A stretch of DNA of 64,000 bases from NCBI RefSeq assembly GCF_015832195.1, contig NC_052034.1:3683501-3747500 (forward strand). The letters are read 5' to 3'. The stretch's first letter is position 1. Each line of letters starts with the position of its first letter. Below the pieces are notes generated by a model. It worked only from the letters and a program-made list of their open reading frames with translations, was not told the origin of the DNA and ran no database searches. Below are positions 51,001-63,837 of this stretch, one piece after another. The translations under genes and the position numbers were made by a program. The stretch is from Motacilla alba alba (lineage: Eukaryota; Chordata; Aves; Passeriformes; Motacillidae).

Positions 51001-52500
51001 TGGCCGGTGTTTCATCCTGTTCCAGTTTCCTCCTCTCTCTGCTGGTTTTACCATGCTGTCCCCCAGCATCCCACCCCGAGTCCCGCAGCTCCTCCTGCCC
51101 CCTCTGGCCCTGCTTCCCCCGGGCTGCAGGGAGATCTCATCTCTGGGCTCAGGGAGCTCCGACCCGCCCCAGCCCCGCACAGATTTCTCCATGTAGACAA
51201 GGGGAGCAGCTCCTGCCTTTTCTATGGAATGGCATCTCCGTTTGTTCCCTCTGAGAGGCTGCAGAAAGGCACCCGCAGGGCTGGCCCCACCCTTGCCCTG
51301 TCGCTTTGTCACTCGTCACAGAACCACAGCCAGGGTTGCCCTTCGAGCTGAAGTTATTCAGATTTAAGCCCGTTTTCCTTTCAGTAGACAGCCTTTAATT
51401 TTGGCAAAAACCAGTTAGGTTCGGACTGAAAAACTCCCCCTGCTTGGGCACAAGCCAAGGGGAGTGGGGGGAGAGCAGCCTTTTCAAAGTGGGAATATTT
51501 GTAAAGCATTTGCTGACACCAGTAGGTAGCAAAATCCCAACCTATAAATACCCATCCAGCACAAGAAACATCAGAAAGGGAACGTGTGCAGGATTCACCA
51601 AGGCAGCCCTGACCCCACCTGGGAGCCCTTCGAAGGTGCCAGGATTTGATCCTTGGCATGGAAGTGCAGGGTCCATCCCCCCACTGGGAGAGCCACAGCT
51701 CACACACAGCATGAACACACCAGGGATTGCAGCTGGGTGCTTCTCTGTGCTGACAAATGTTTCTTTTTCTGCAGGATGGTATGGTATATCTTATATACTT
51801 TCTTTGTATTTCTTGGCATGAGAAAAAAAAAATTAAAATGTAACATGCATGGTCAAAGCTGAACTGGTTTCTTCTGTCTAAATGAGAAAAAAAAAATAAC
51901 CCAAGCTACTCATTCAGTGATTGCTTCACACTCTGAGAGCAACCAGTTGGTATTTTGGGTGCAGTGGGCTGCAAATAATATGTACAGGCAAAGAGTAAAG
52001 AAAACAGCACAAGTCAGGGCAGGGAGAGGTGCAGACAGAGCAGCCTTGTGCTGGTTTTAACCAAAAACACTTCCCAGGAGTTTCTCCAAGCAGACTGGAA
52101 GGCTGCTGGCTGTCACAGCCCCCAGCAGGGTTTGTTTGTGTTAATTGGGCAGGCAGGGTGGCTGATCCTCACTGAAGCTGAGCTGCACAACTTCACCCAG
52201 CTGCATCCAGAGCTCTCCTCTCCCTGCTCATCCCTGGCAGCCCATGGAGGGGAGGCAGCCCAGCCCAGCCTGGGGAGACCTGCCCAGCCTGTCCACACGG
52301 CAAACTCTCCTCTGAGCAGGCTCCAGGGTGGGACTCGAGGAGGTGGCACAGTCCCACAGGTGCCCCAGCACAGCTCCTCCCTGTCCCAGCCAAGGCAGGG
52401 CCAGCAGCAGCAGCAGCAGGGATGGAAAATGAGGCTTGCAGGGCCCTGCTGTGAGACACAGCATCCTCTGCCACCCATGTCTGCCGTGGAGGGAGGCAGG

Positions 52501-52560
52501 GGGAATCCTGCAGAGGGGAATCCTGCAGAGGGGAATCCTGCAGAGGGGAATCCTGCAGAC
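52501..52560. repeat. 15-bp tandem repeat (GGGAATCCTGCAGAG)
   Basis: Four copies, differing only in the last base of the final one. Confidence 0.95.
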
Positions 52561-53101
52561 ATCCTTGTGACAGCACCTGAACAGTGCTCTTGCTGTTCAG
52601 CTTCACGTCCCAGGGAGCAGCTGCTCAAGCCTCTCATCAGCCAGGGTTAATTACTCACAGCCATGCAGGTCCAAGCTGACCCCACACTTCAGTTACTCCT
52701 GTTTTACACCAAGGCTGGGTTTGCACAAAGCCTCTGTTACTCAGCCACAGCCTCTCCCCACTGCCCGTGCCCACCCAGCAGAGCAGAGGCACCACTGTCT
52801 GCACAGCTGGGGTTTCAGGGCAGCTCTGGAGAGCCACATTCATCTGCCCTGATGGACACATAAAATGTAGATGTTTGGAAAACCCAGGGAAGTCACTCCC
52901 CATGATTCAGCAAACAAAGAGGGTTTGGGTCAGTGCTACCTGTGTGCAACAAAAGGCACAGGGGGGTTCTGGTGAGGAGAACTTTGAAGGAACGGATGCC
53001 ATTTGCATCCCAGCACAGGATGTCTGAGGCTGCTTTAAACCATCCTCAGCCTTCTCTGTGCATTGGTGAAAGAATTCAGCAAGCCAGAAGACTGTGCAGG
53101 G

Positions 53102-53123
53102 AAAAAAAAAAAAAAAAAAAAAA
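53102..53123. repeat. Poly(A) run
   Basis: 22 consecutive A residues, with no adjacent retroposed gene sequence recognised. Confidence 0.9.
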
Positions 53124-54187
53124 GAAGCAATGGCTTTGTCCTGGAGGGGGAGGAGGAGGATTTGAATCACACAGAAACCCCCACCCTGTGCAGAGATTCC
53201 CCTGCAGTGGTGAGATTCCCCCCGAGCACCCTGACCACGGCACCAGCTGCAGCCCCAGACTTCAAAGGCCAGCCCGGGCTCTGATGTTCCACAGGAACAA
53301 GGCAGGGCTGAGTTCCTCAGCTCCTGTTTTATTAATACCCTGCTCTGATGGGCTCATGTATAATAGATTCACACAGGAACAGCAAGAGGTTCATGTCCAA
53401 TTTCCACGTTGCATACGTTCTCTGCTGAGCACTGTGGGCTCTCCCTTCTCCTCCCAGGCTTTCTCTTCACTGTTGAATTTGCATGAATTTGGGGTTCAGG
53501 CAAAGGACAGACAGCTGGGCACCAGTTCCTCAACTGGTTTCCATGATTTTGTTCCAGTCAGGAGCTAGGAATTAGAAACACGGGGAGAGCATTTCCATTT
53601 TCTCTCTGGCTCCTAATGCTGGCTGCTGTTGAGAATGAGCAGCTCAGGGATTCCTTGGGCTCTCTCAAAGCCTCTCAGGAAGTCATCTGGGAGGTGATGG
53701 AGCCCTGGGCTCAGCAGCCACAGGAGGAGAGCTCAGGGCTGCAGAGAGACTTTGTGATGAGCAGCACATGAACATCCTGGCTCTGGTGTGCAGAGGTGCA
53801 GCCCCCAGCATGGGCCCAAAAAGAAAAGATTGCACCCCAAATTCTCCCTGCTCACAGAACAGCTTCTTAGCTGCAGAGATTTGAAACAGATGAAATTTGG
53901 ATGTATTGTGGACATCTTCAATATTTGAAGCAGCTCACCAAACACACTCCTGGTAGACAGCAACAAAAGAGCAGAGGAAAAATGGATTTGTCTTTGTGAG
54001 GGTGCAGAAAGGCTCCATCTCCCTGTTTCCCTACCCAGATCCAGCCTCCCCTCTGCAGGCAGGAGCTGCTCTGCAGCTCTGCACGTTGCATCCAGTGCAA
54101 AGCTGTCTCTGCTCCCTGCAAAGGCAGTGGGAGTGACACAGGCACAGCTCCACATCCCCCCTGAGCCCTTGGGCCAGGAGTCCAGCT

Positions 54188-54436
54188 CAGCATGGAATCA
54201 GTGGGGCTGGAAAAGCCCTCTGAGATCATCCAGCCCCTCTTACATCATCCAACCCTCTGGGATCATCCAGCCCCTCTGAGATCATCCAGCCCCTCTGGGA
54301 TCATCCAACCCTCTGGGATCATCCAGCCCCTCTGGGATCATCCAAGCCAGCCTTGCCATGCTCACCACTACCCCACGTCCCCAGGTGCCACATCCGTGTG
54401 CCTTTGAGCCTCCCAGGGATGGGGATTCCACATGAT
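54188..54436 (-). mobile_element. CR1 LINE 3' fragment, minus orientation, with internal tandem expansion
   Basis: The reverse complement of the CR1 tail is seen: ATGGAATCAGTGGGGCTGGA, AAAGCCCTCTGAGATCATCC at one end, and GGTGCCACATCC...CAGGGATGGGGATTCCAC at the other. Between them a CR1-derived unit is amplified in tandem. Confidence 0.85.
54219..54350. repeat. 19-bp minisatellite derived from CR1 tail
   Basis: About seven imperfect copies of TCTGGGATCATCCAGCCCC. Variants differ mainly at the GAG/GGG/TAC triplet and CAGCC/CAACC. The unit is part of the CR1 3' end. Confidence 0.85.
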
Positions 54437-57400
54437 CCCACGTGGTGGATGTTTCTGTCACATCTCACAGGAATTCTTTAGTCAGACAAGACAAATTTGG
54501 TAGACTTTGCACGAGCTTGGGTTGGGTGGTGAGGATTTAGGGTTTATGTGTTGGAGGAGAGCCTGGCGTGCCCAGGTAAGTGGGAATTGCACCAGCAGAT
54601 CTGCTTCAAATCAGGACTTTGGCTTTATGGTGGTTGTTGCTGGATCCTTTAGAAGATGAAACATCTTAGAACGCCTGAAATAGAGAAATGGGGATTTCTC
54701 CATGAGCTCAGCTACCTCGTTTATGGGCTAAAAAAGCCCAACCAACCGACAACTGCTGGCCCTCATTGTTTCCAGCTTAGCTGTGATGTGAGATGCTATT
54801 CTTGCTCAAGAGCTGCCAGTGCTTCTGAAGCTTGTGAAGTTGTTTGCTTTAATAGCACACAGCACGAAGCAAAGCAAAGACTTCCCAGCAAAATGCTCCT
54901 TCTGCTGAGCTCGCTGCACCTCGCTGCCTCCTGGAAATGTTTAATTACAGCCTGAGGATTCCAAAGCGTTTTCTTCCAATTATTGGATCTCAGGTACAAT
55001 TTCATAAAACCCTTGCTTTATCCTCCTTCCCAGCAAGGATCAATGCAGATGGATCATTTCATCAACTCCAGATGGGCAGAAAAATAAGCCAGTCCCTCAC
55101 ACCCTGGGCTGTAATTCCTCCCTGGTCTGGAGCAGCTGGCCCAGGTATGCAGCAAACAGCAGTAAAACAAAAGGAGCTCCTGTCTTTAAAGCAATGCTCT
55201 GTTTTTACCTTGATTTTTGACTGCAAAACAGAGTGGATTGTCTGGATTGTCCCAAAAAATGAGTCAACAGCTCTTCTTCCCCTGCCCAGAACCCCCAGAC
55301 CACCAGCACTCAGCTCCCAGGGGCAGCACAACTGCAGGAGGAGCTTGGCTGCTGAGTTAAGGAACCCCATTCCCTGAGGAGGAGGGGGAGAGGCTCATTC
55401 CCCTGGGATGTGGCTGTGGCTGGACCTGAGGATGCTGCTGGTGCTGCAGGATGGCCAGCCCTGCCTGCCTGCCATGGTAAAGCTGACTCCAGGAACTCAG
55501 CTTTTCCAAGACCAGACACACACAAACACCTGAGTGAATGGAAAGGATCCAAATTCCAAAACCCCCACAGCAGAATCCCTCCTCTGCCCTCCCAGGGTGG
55601 CACAACTCGATCTGAAATCACCCATAACTATTACAAGAACTGATCATCCCGCTGCGTTTGTTGGTTTTTATTTTAAAACAATTTCATCTAAGCCAGAGCG
55701 TAGGCTTGGAAATGATTTACATTTGCTGAAATGTTTGGAAACACAGGAAGAGCTGGCCAGCAGATCCTGCTGCAAGGAACACACAACCTGGAGGTGCAGC
55801 TGCTCCCAGCATAAAGACCCATTTATGCAGAGAGGGCAGACACACACCAGGAATGGTCCCTGCTGGAGCCCGAGCCCCCTCCTGAACTCCTTCCAAACTT
55901 CTTTCTTTACATAAGCACTGCATGCTTTTATAGACCTGAGTCACAAACCTCCCCACCTCAGTAATATTTTGAAGTAAATTTAGCCCTGGTGATACATGCC
56001 TGACCTAGAGGGAGCTGCGTTTATAGCACAGCAGGGAAATATCCACACGTCCCCCTCCTGCACTTGGGTCTTGTCCCACATCAAGGCTGACCAAGCCCCA
56101 GGATCATTCCAGCCCCCTCTGAATCTGACAGTGGGGGACACACAAAGGATCTCACCAGGTTCCCACCCATCTCCAGTGGGGACAAGGTCCTTGCATGGTC
56201 CAGTCACTTTTTAATGTAATAAATTGTGGTTTGTGTGTTCAAGCTGGACCTGCCAGGGCCACCTGCTCAGCACTTTCCCAGCTACTCACAATTTCTTTTT
56301 ACACCTGCAAAACTCCTGAGCATCCTGCAGAGTCTTTAGAAAAGGCTCCCTTTAAAAACTTGACGTTTCAGCAGCATTTCACCCTGGAAGAAGCCAGCTC
56401 AGCACAGGTCTGGAGCGGGAGGGCTCTGCAGCAGATGACATGCCCAGGCACGGGCACCACGAACATCTTGGGGAAGTTTCCACTGTCCAGCTGGCAGCTC
56501 AATGGGGCTTTGCAACCTGCAGAGAGGAACTTCTATTTTCAGTGCAGCTTTAGGAAGACAAAGGATGAAGAATATTGTCCCCACTTCCAAGAACTCTGCA
56601 TCAGACGGATGGGTATGGGCAAGGGAGATAAGAAAAGCAATAAAACATTGAAACCCTCCCTGTTTGCTGCCTTTGTGGGAGAGCCCCACGCTGTGCTTCT
56701 GCACCTCAGTGGTTATCAGTGAATTTCCTTCAGCTTTGCCTTTGATTGATAAGCTCCAATCACCCTGGACAACCTTCTGGAGTTCAAAGGATAGATTTTA
56801 AAGAAAGAAACGAAAATTATGAAACAAACAAACAAAAAAAAAAAAAAAAAAAGAAATCCACGTGTTTGAAATGTCTACGTGAAGCTGAACAGGAATGAAG
56901 GGAGAATTGGATGGGCAGTGCAGTGAGCAGACAGAGCAACACAAGATGTAAGATCTGAACAGCCACGACGGCAGAGACCTCTCCAAATCCACAGGGTGCC
57001 AAAAGCAAGGCAACCAGAAAACAACCCGCAGTGAGAGGATGGCAAACGCTGCTTCAGGGGTGCAGGGCTCTGCTTTCCAGCCAGGCTCCTCCCGCCTGAC
57101 TCGGAGCGCTCTGGAATCTGGGTTAGCAAAGCCTCAGGGTCCCATTAGGAACAAAGAACACGGGAAGGGCTGCGCCAGGCGGGGATGGAGCAGGGAAGAG
57201 CCGCAGCACACGCTCAGCTTGGCAGCGAGGGGAAGAGGAAGGCGACAGCAGGCTCCGGGTGTTAATGAGCGCAGCCCAGCTGCCAAGGCACGGCGCTGGC
57301 AGCGCAGCTCTTCTACCTGGAGATGCCGGATAAAAGGCTGGCATTCGGGAAACGCCGGCACCGACTGTAAACACTGAGGTTTTCTATTCAAACACTCCAA

Positions 57401-58595
57401 AATCGAGTTCACGGCGCTGTACACCGCCCACGTCGGGTGAAAGGGAGGAAACAAAGGCACTGGTGTGAATTTCTAATGGAGGGCTCGGCTCCCTTTCAGC
57501 GGGGAAGCTGCGGGGCTGGGGAAGCACAGCTCATCCATAATGCAGGAGCAGCCACTGCGCCCAGCCCGCCAGCAAGGACAGCGCTCCCCAGTATGAACAA
57601 CACCACTCTGGGAGGCGGATGGTTAAAAATATATATCCTATGCCTGTGCCACTATAAATTATTGACTGTACAGGGAGCAGGAAAAAAGGATTCGGTGCCA
57701 TTAATAATTTATTTTCTAATCCAAACGAAGATGGAATTTTATGCACCACTTATTACCAGCGCCGCAACTGGAAAAACTCACTGCACTTCCCAGTGTCTGG
57801 AACCAGAACTGCCTTTCCATTTCCAGAAGTTTTTTTGAAGTGTCTCCTTTAGCTTGAGACATGCAGTCAAAGCCTTCCCTTGGGAGAGCATCTGGTCACT
57901 CCTGAATATTTAGCAGGCATTAAGGGTGCAGGGATGGATCTCTGCTTTAAGGCAGCGTTTAGACAGCTCTGAAAGGAGAAATCCCTCTCTTCACTCCCAG
58001 CTACCACAGCACCAGGCAGCTCTGCTGCTCTGAGAATACAACTTTGGAGTGGCACTGAAAGATTTAGCATTGACTGCAAAAGCAGCAGGCACAGGTGGAT
58101 CCTTCAGGCACAACGCTGCCTGGCTGGAACAGCGAGGGAGGCAGACCAGAGCACAGTGGTGCTGGAAAACCACAGGGTAACAGAGTCCCCTCTGACCTGA
58201 AAACAGCAACTCACAGAGAGAGATCTTCCTTTTAACACCTCTACAGAAAACCATCCCTGTTCCAGCTGGTGAAGAACAGCAGTGAAAACCACCACGAGTT
58301 TAATCAGCCCCCTCCCAGGCAGGAGATGAGCCCAGGACTGCAGAGGCAGGCAGGAGGAACACAGCCCCTCAAACCATTTGGGGCCAGGAAAGGTTCCATC
58401 ACGTCTGATATTTGATATAAAGCCTGAGAACACACTGATTTGTATGTCCAGGGACAATTCCAAAGGGGTGAGGTTAATCCCCTCTGCACCTTCCCTGAAG
58501 TTCAGGTGGGCAAAGATTGTCAAGGGGAGAAAGAACCAAGCACCTTGCTTAGAATTCTAATTTATTATTAAATTACATATCAAAGCCTTTTTTTT

Positions 58596-58601
58596 TTTAT
58601 T
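58596..58601 (-). terminator. GOSR1: Candidate polyadenylation signal for GOSR1
   Basis: AATAAA on the minus strand at the left edge of the AT-rich block, with a second AATAAA 35 bases further on. Confidence 0.4.
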
Positions 58602-59758
58602 TATTTAATACATACAGAGAATGCACAATAGGTGAGAACAAAAATAATTACACTTACAATAGAAGTTTCAAGAACGTGTATGAAAAGAAAAAAAAAATCA
58701 GAAAGTGCAATCAGAAATTCATTTACAAGGTATGGGATGTTTTGTGAGAAAGGGCTTTGTTTTGGGTGTAGAGTGTTTATTTCTTTCCTCACTCAGTCCC
58801 ACACAGACCAACAGCTGCCTCTGTACTCAGAACTAAAGCATCAGCACTGGTTCCCATGTGCAGTGCCAGGAGAGGTGCAGGGCACAGAGGGCACTGGCAG
58901 ATGTGACCTGAATGTGGCTCAGTTGTGGCTCACCGTGTCTCTCACTGCAGCCCCCTGTCCTGCACATTCCACAATCCAGTTCTGTTACAAGGAATTTCAG
59001 AATCATTTCCTCCTTCAGCACTGACAGCTGTTATCCTCTCCTTCCTGTCTCAAATGAAAGCTTTGGGACAAAACCAGTAAAAATAGGAAAAGGTTATGCC
59101 TCAAGTGATCTTGGGAAACAAGTTGCTACATTTCGAGAGTTCAAACTCTCATTGAGTTGTGACTAAATGAGCTGCACCATCAGAAGGGGTGGAGCAGCCT
59201 CAGCTCCCTGTGCAGTTCTGGGAAAGCAGCACCTCAGGGGACACAGCAGGACAGCAGTGAACATTTCACCCGACACTTTCACATCACCTAAAAATCTACT
59301 TTTGCTCTTTCATTTTCAACATCCAGCAAGGAACTGACTCTTCTCACGTTGATCTTAGGACAACGCAACAAAAGGACTTCTGAACTACAAATGAAAATGC
59401 TTGTTGATTACTCAGTAATCCAGCAGTAATTTATACCTCACTTTGATATGCAAAACTCCTGAAATCAATACTGGTTAAGAAAAAAATGTTGCCCAGGAAG
59501 GTCAAAGCCCTGGGAAGAAGTTACAGCTGTGGACACAGTTCTGGGTGTTGCCCACATGCCACTGCTCTGCTGCAGCAACCAGAGACTGAAGATCTGATGA
59601 ACAGGTAAAAAATAATCTAAAGAACAGGGATAAAAATATTCCCACCCGTGTGAAGCGTGGCAGCAACGTTACCAACACGATCCTTTGTGTTCCAGAGCTG
59701 GCCAGGTTTGAAGAAGCTGCTTATCTGCTAGGAAGAATGCAGCAGGAATTGAAAAAGA

Positions 59759-59775
59759 GTGTGTGTGTGTGTGTG
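59759..59775. repeat. Short (GT)n run
   Basis: About eight GT units within the probable GOSR1 3' UTR. Confidence 0.85.
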
Positions 59776-62407
59776 AAACACTCCTGTAGAAATACCCTGG
59801 ATTTCCCCCCTTCATTCCAGTGCTCAGCAATGATCTCAGCACACTTCTGTTGGGCTGAGTTAGGAAACCGCCACTTTGGCAGGAATTGCAGGAATGAGAA
59901 TTCTTTAACCACATCTTTTTTTTCCTCAGAGCGGGAGGAAGCACACGGAATGAAAAACTCCAAGAACACATTTAGCAACAGGAGACACACAAACCTGTGT
60001 TTTGGGATTTCAGGCAGAATGCTGCAATCCACTGTGTTCATTTTCCAGTCCATTGTCCTGGCCACAGGTCCAGGCTGTTAGAGATGAATTATGAGGCTGA
60101 TTCTCCTGAATTTGGAAGCTTTTCCCTGGGCCAGATGCAAACACATCCCTCCAGGGAGCACAGCACAACACCCGCTCGCTCTGCCAGATGATGATGAAGG
60201 GAAAACTCCAAAGATAATTAAATGTATTTTTCAACACAAAACTGACTCAAAACTAGCACAAACAAAAACCACGGAGGGGCTGCCAACACTGAAACCGTTT
60301 CCAGTAAAGCTTTATCAGAGATAATTCAGCATATTTCCATTATTTTATACTAAAATATATCAGTTCCTCCATAACATTTTCATAACATGAAAAATCAATT
60401 ATGTTTACATATTTATTATAATCTACATATTTTCCATAGCAGCTTTTTCACAATAAGATTAAATATATGCACCAAATAATCAGTTAAGTCCAATAAAAAG
60501 ACTTGTTATAAGATTAAATAAATGAATTTATTTATGGTACTGCAGATCTTATATTGCCAACTATAGAGCAACCAAATCCTACAAATCCTAAACAGATGCA
60601 CAAGTGCTGATCAGGGTCCCTCAGGGTGGAGGAGGAATCAAAGAAAAGGCAACAGGGAGAAGTTTGATCTCCCAACACACAGATCCATTAATAACCCTCC
60701 TTTATCCATCAAGCTTTTTCATAAGCCCCCTTAATAAACACTTCATCTCCAAATGGGAATGTTCCCAAATCAACCAAATAATCACCCTTTATTTCAAATA
60801 CAAGCCCCACAGTTTTACACATCTTAATTCCAAATGCTTCCAAATCCCAATGGCAGGATGGCTGATTAGAAGCCCTTGTTGACTTTTTAGCACAGGGTTA
60901 TTAAAATCTGCAAAGAAGCCTTTAAATCCAGACATTTTGGGTGTAACAGTGTGGGTCTGCACACTACACAAGTCTCTATTCCCTCCAGCTCACAGGCACT
61001 ATAAAATGAAGTAAAAAATCGCGTCAGTCCCGCTGGACTCTGTCCCAGAGGAGAACCTGGGACTGTGTGACATTTGTGGGTGATGGAATACATGGAATCT
61101 GTTAGGAGCACTCTAAGTGGATTGTGAAAAGAGTTAATCAAGTTCTTAGAAAGGTATTTCAGTGCCAAGGCTTGAATTTATTGGGTTATGATATGACAGA
61201 TGGAAAAGTGCTGCTGAAAGAGCAGAAAAAGCTGTAATCTGGGAAGCTGCAGTATCAAAGCCACTGCAGATGTCAGCTTTGTTTACAGACAAACAACAGG
61301 GCTCTTTTTGCCTGTCCAGACCAAGAAAAAGTTTTTCCCCCCCAGATAATGGTAAATAACACTTGTTTCACTATTCATACAGTCAGCTCTTTGCTAGGAG
61401 GAGTTATGTCCAGAACATTTGCCCACAGACACCTTTGCCTCAGCTATAACCATCATCATTTTAATTTCCAATCAAGAGTTTAGATCACATCCTTCTTACC
61501 TGCACTATCAGAATAACTTCACCTCAATTACAGTATAGGCTTTGTAAACTGCTTATTGTGTCTTTATAAAGATCTTTATGATGCCAGCCAAAATGAAAGT
61601 ATTTGCACCCAAAAGGTTCCTTCAGGTGAACTCATGTTTGGTCACTTTTCAGATGACTGAACACTTGAGTAAACAGCTGCTGGGACACTGTGCTCCCTTT
61701 TTACACAGTGAGACTTTGTCAGTCCCTTTAAAGCCACAAGAAATCTTATGATCTCCCTCAGAGGGTACTTTCATATTCATGTTCTGTGCAAAAAGTGAAC
61801 AGAAACCCCCTTTTTTTTTCGTTAACTTTGAGGAATTTGTGTGAAGCACAGTTTTCACAGCATGAATTATGCAGAAATAACTAGAATCTCAACCAGGAGT
61901 TAAGAAGAATTACAGAACATGTATTTAGTAGTAAAGCAACCTGAAGGCTTAAAGCTGCAATATTCATCTCTCAGGGTGAAATTCAGTACTGGGCTGGGAT
62001 TAGAGGGAAAAGCCTTCCTGCTGAGCTTCCACACAAGGCAAATTGAATCCTCTCCTTCTCCCCAGCCAGCACCAAACCTCCCCAGCACTGCCGAGCACTG
62101 GAACTGTTCCCCAAGTACTGGTTAAACATCCCATGGGCACTTACCTTGCAGTGAGAAAGGGAATTAAAGACAAACAAATCCCACCAAATTTAACCCAAAG
62201 GAAGGTGAACAGCAGGGGAGGAGAAACACTGCAGCTTCAGCCCAAGCCCAGTGTCAGTGTCTACCATCAGAAGCTCCAGACATCATGCTGACAGCCCCAG
62301 CCACGAGCAGGCTGTGGAAGTCTGATGCTTCCCCCAGTCACTTTTCCTTGGCTGGGAGGAGGGAAGGTGGTGATGAGGTTTGGCAGAGTCCAGGGGGGCA
62401 GCATCCA

Positions 62408-62532
62408 TCAATGGAAGGCGTAGAGGAGCAGCAGGATGGTGCAGACGCCGATGACGCCGCCCAGAATGAGGGAATCCCGTCGCTTGCGGAGGTTGATCCT
62501 TTGGATCAGGCTGTTCACTGCTGGGAAACGGT
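62408..62532 (-). CDS. GOSR1: GOSR1 (GS28) last coding exon
   Basis: It completes an Asn and encodes RFPAVNSLIQRINLRKRRDS, then LILGGVIGVCTILLLLYAFH and a TGA stop. This is the end of the SNARE motif and the C-terminal membrane anchor of the Golgi SNARE GOSR1, which mediates ER-Golgi and intra-Golgi fusion. The acceptor is CCAAG|ACCG. The residues agree with the human C terminus as I know it almost without change. Confidence 0.96.
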
Positions 62533-63754
62533 CTTGGAGGGCTCTGAGTCAAGGTCACAGCACAAACAGGGATTCACCAACAAGCCCCAAAGCCTGGATG
62601 GGGAAATGCCAGCACTGCAACTACTCCCAGGCTGCAGGAAGCAGGAGCGGTAAATGCTGGGGGACAGGGAGCAGGATTACAACTGCACTTCACTGACTGC
62701 AGACCAGCAGAGAAAAGGGAACAGCCCAGAGCTCACAGTAACACAGAATTCACCACCTGATCACCTCCATTACCAGCATTTTCATCTCCAGTATGTGAGG
62801 CTTAGTTACTTTTATTAATTATGTTTAAATGAGAATGAAAAAAAAAAAAAAGAGTGGTTATATAAAATATCTGTGGAATTTCTTCAATGGGGTTCTGTTA
62901 CTGGTGGAGAGAACAACCCTGAGAACAAGGCATTTAACTGAGAAAATCCTGCACACTGCATGACCCACACACTGTGGAAGCTCTGTAAAACCACAAGGGT
63001 GTAAATCTCTCTCTTAACGTACAAAATACAACTGCCAACAAGGCAATCAGAGCTTCGTGTCTCTGGAATCAAGAATAACTTTAAGGCCCAAGCTTATTGA
63101 GATTCTACTGGAATGTTCTTGCCAGCTGCTAAGAACTGTAATGAAATTTCTGGGTTACCAAGATGCATCTTTCCAGGATGTGTCTGGTCAAACAGTGCTG
63201 ACATTGTCCACTGACAGAAGGGAAGGAGTAAGTGGGAAAACCACAAACGTGCCTGACTTGACAACGTGGCACAATCTTCAGCCCTGAGACAGAATACGCA
63301 CAGAAACCAACAAGCCAAAATCTTACAAATGTGTGACAGACAAGAGGATGCTCAGGCCCTGACTACTCTTAGCTGTGAACCACAGCAAGCAGTGATGAAC
63401 ACCAAGCTTCAGCTGTTTTGAAAGCAAAAAGCAGGACCTGAAATGAAACTGTGCTTTTAGAAAAGCATACAGCAGGGAAGGCCCTGAAAAGCTGTTGCAG
63501 ACCTCTACCTGAAAATGAAATTCTGTTAATTTATATGCAGTGCCCAAATTTGACCAAAACTTATTCACCACCAACTTATTTACCATCAAGATGCTTCAGT
63601 CAGGTTATCAGGTGAGCCTGATAAAACCTGGCCTGTTTGTCACTGCTGACACCACAGGTCACAGAGCCACTGCCACTGCTGATGACAGAGTGAAAAACTG
63701 TACCACAACACTTCTTAGGCACAGGCAGCCCCAATACTTAGGAAAAAAGGATAC

Positions 63755-63837
63755 TTGCCAAGGTATTCATCTTGCTTTGTATTGACTTCAACATGCCTCT
63801 CTGCGAAGTCATATTTTCTTTTGTTGCCATGGCAATG
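63755..63837 (-). CDS. GOSR1: GOSR1 penultimate coding exon
   Basis: It encodes IAMATKENMTSQRGMLKSIQ then SKMNTLA, with split codons at both ends, which is the SNARE helix of GOSR1. The acceptor is CCCCAG|CATTG and the donor GCAA|GTATCC. The phase joins it to the last exon as ...MNTLANRFPAVN. Earlier exons are beyond the right edge. Confidence 0.96.

Larger units (their letters stand above)
48001..58574. other. TRARG1-GOSR1 interval without recognised gene
   Basis: It contains the CR1 fragment, the 15-bp repeat, homopolymer runs and an AT-rich, site-dense block at 57,240-57,780. Possible TRARG1 3' UTR or a non-coding transcript cannot be excluded. No known protein domain was seen in any frame. 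Confidence 0.6.
58575..62407 (-). other. GOSR1: Probable GOSR1 3' UTR
   Basis: An AT-rich block follows the stop codon leftward and contrasts with the GC-rich neighbourhood. Minus-strand AATAAA signals lie at 58,601-58,596 and 58,566-58,561, with an internal one at 60,532-60,527. A long 3' UTR fits this gene, but the end is inferred from base composition and signals only. Confidence 0.5.

Noticed and set aside
52501..52560. Four regular 15-bp repeats as a possible CRISPR-like array
   Set aside because: The units are adjacent with no spacers, in vertebrate DNA, so this is an ordinary minisatellite.
53102..53123. Poly(A) run as the tail of a processed pseudogene
   Set aside because: The preceding bases contain no recognisable gene sequence and no target-site duplication could be made out.
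56195..56722. A 175-codon plus-strand frame in the TRARG1-GOSR1 interval
   Set aside because: No recognised domain, no supporting splice structure, and composition like the surrounding non-coding DNA.
48000..58500. Search for YWHAE exons between TRARG1 and GOSR1
   Set aside because: No 14-3-3 signature peptides were found in any frame on either strand.
62283..62558. Minus-strand frame over the last GOSR1 exon in a shifted phase
   Set aside because: It is a shadow. The true frame gives the known GOSR1 membrane anchor.
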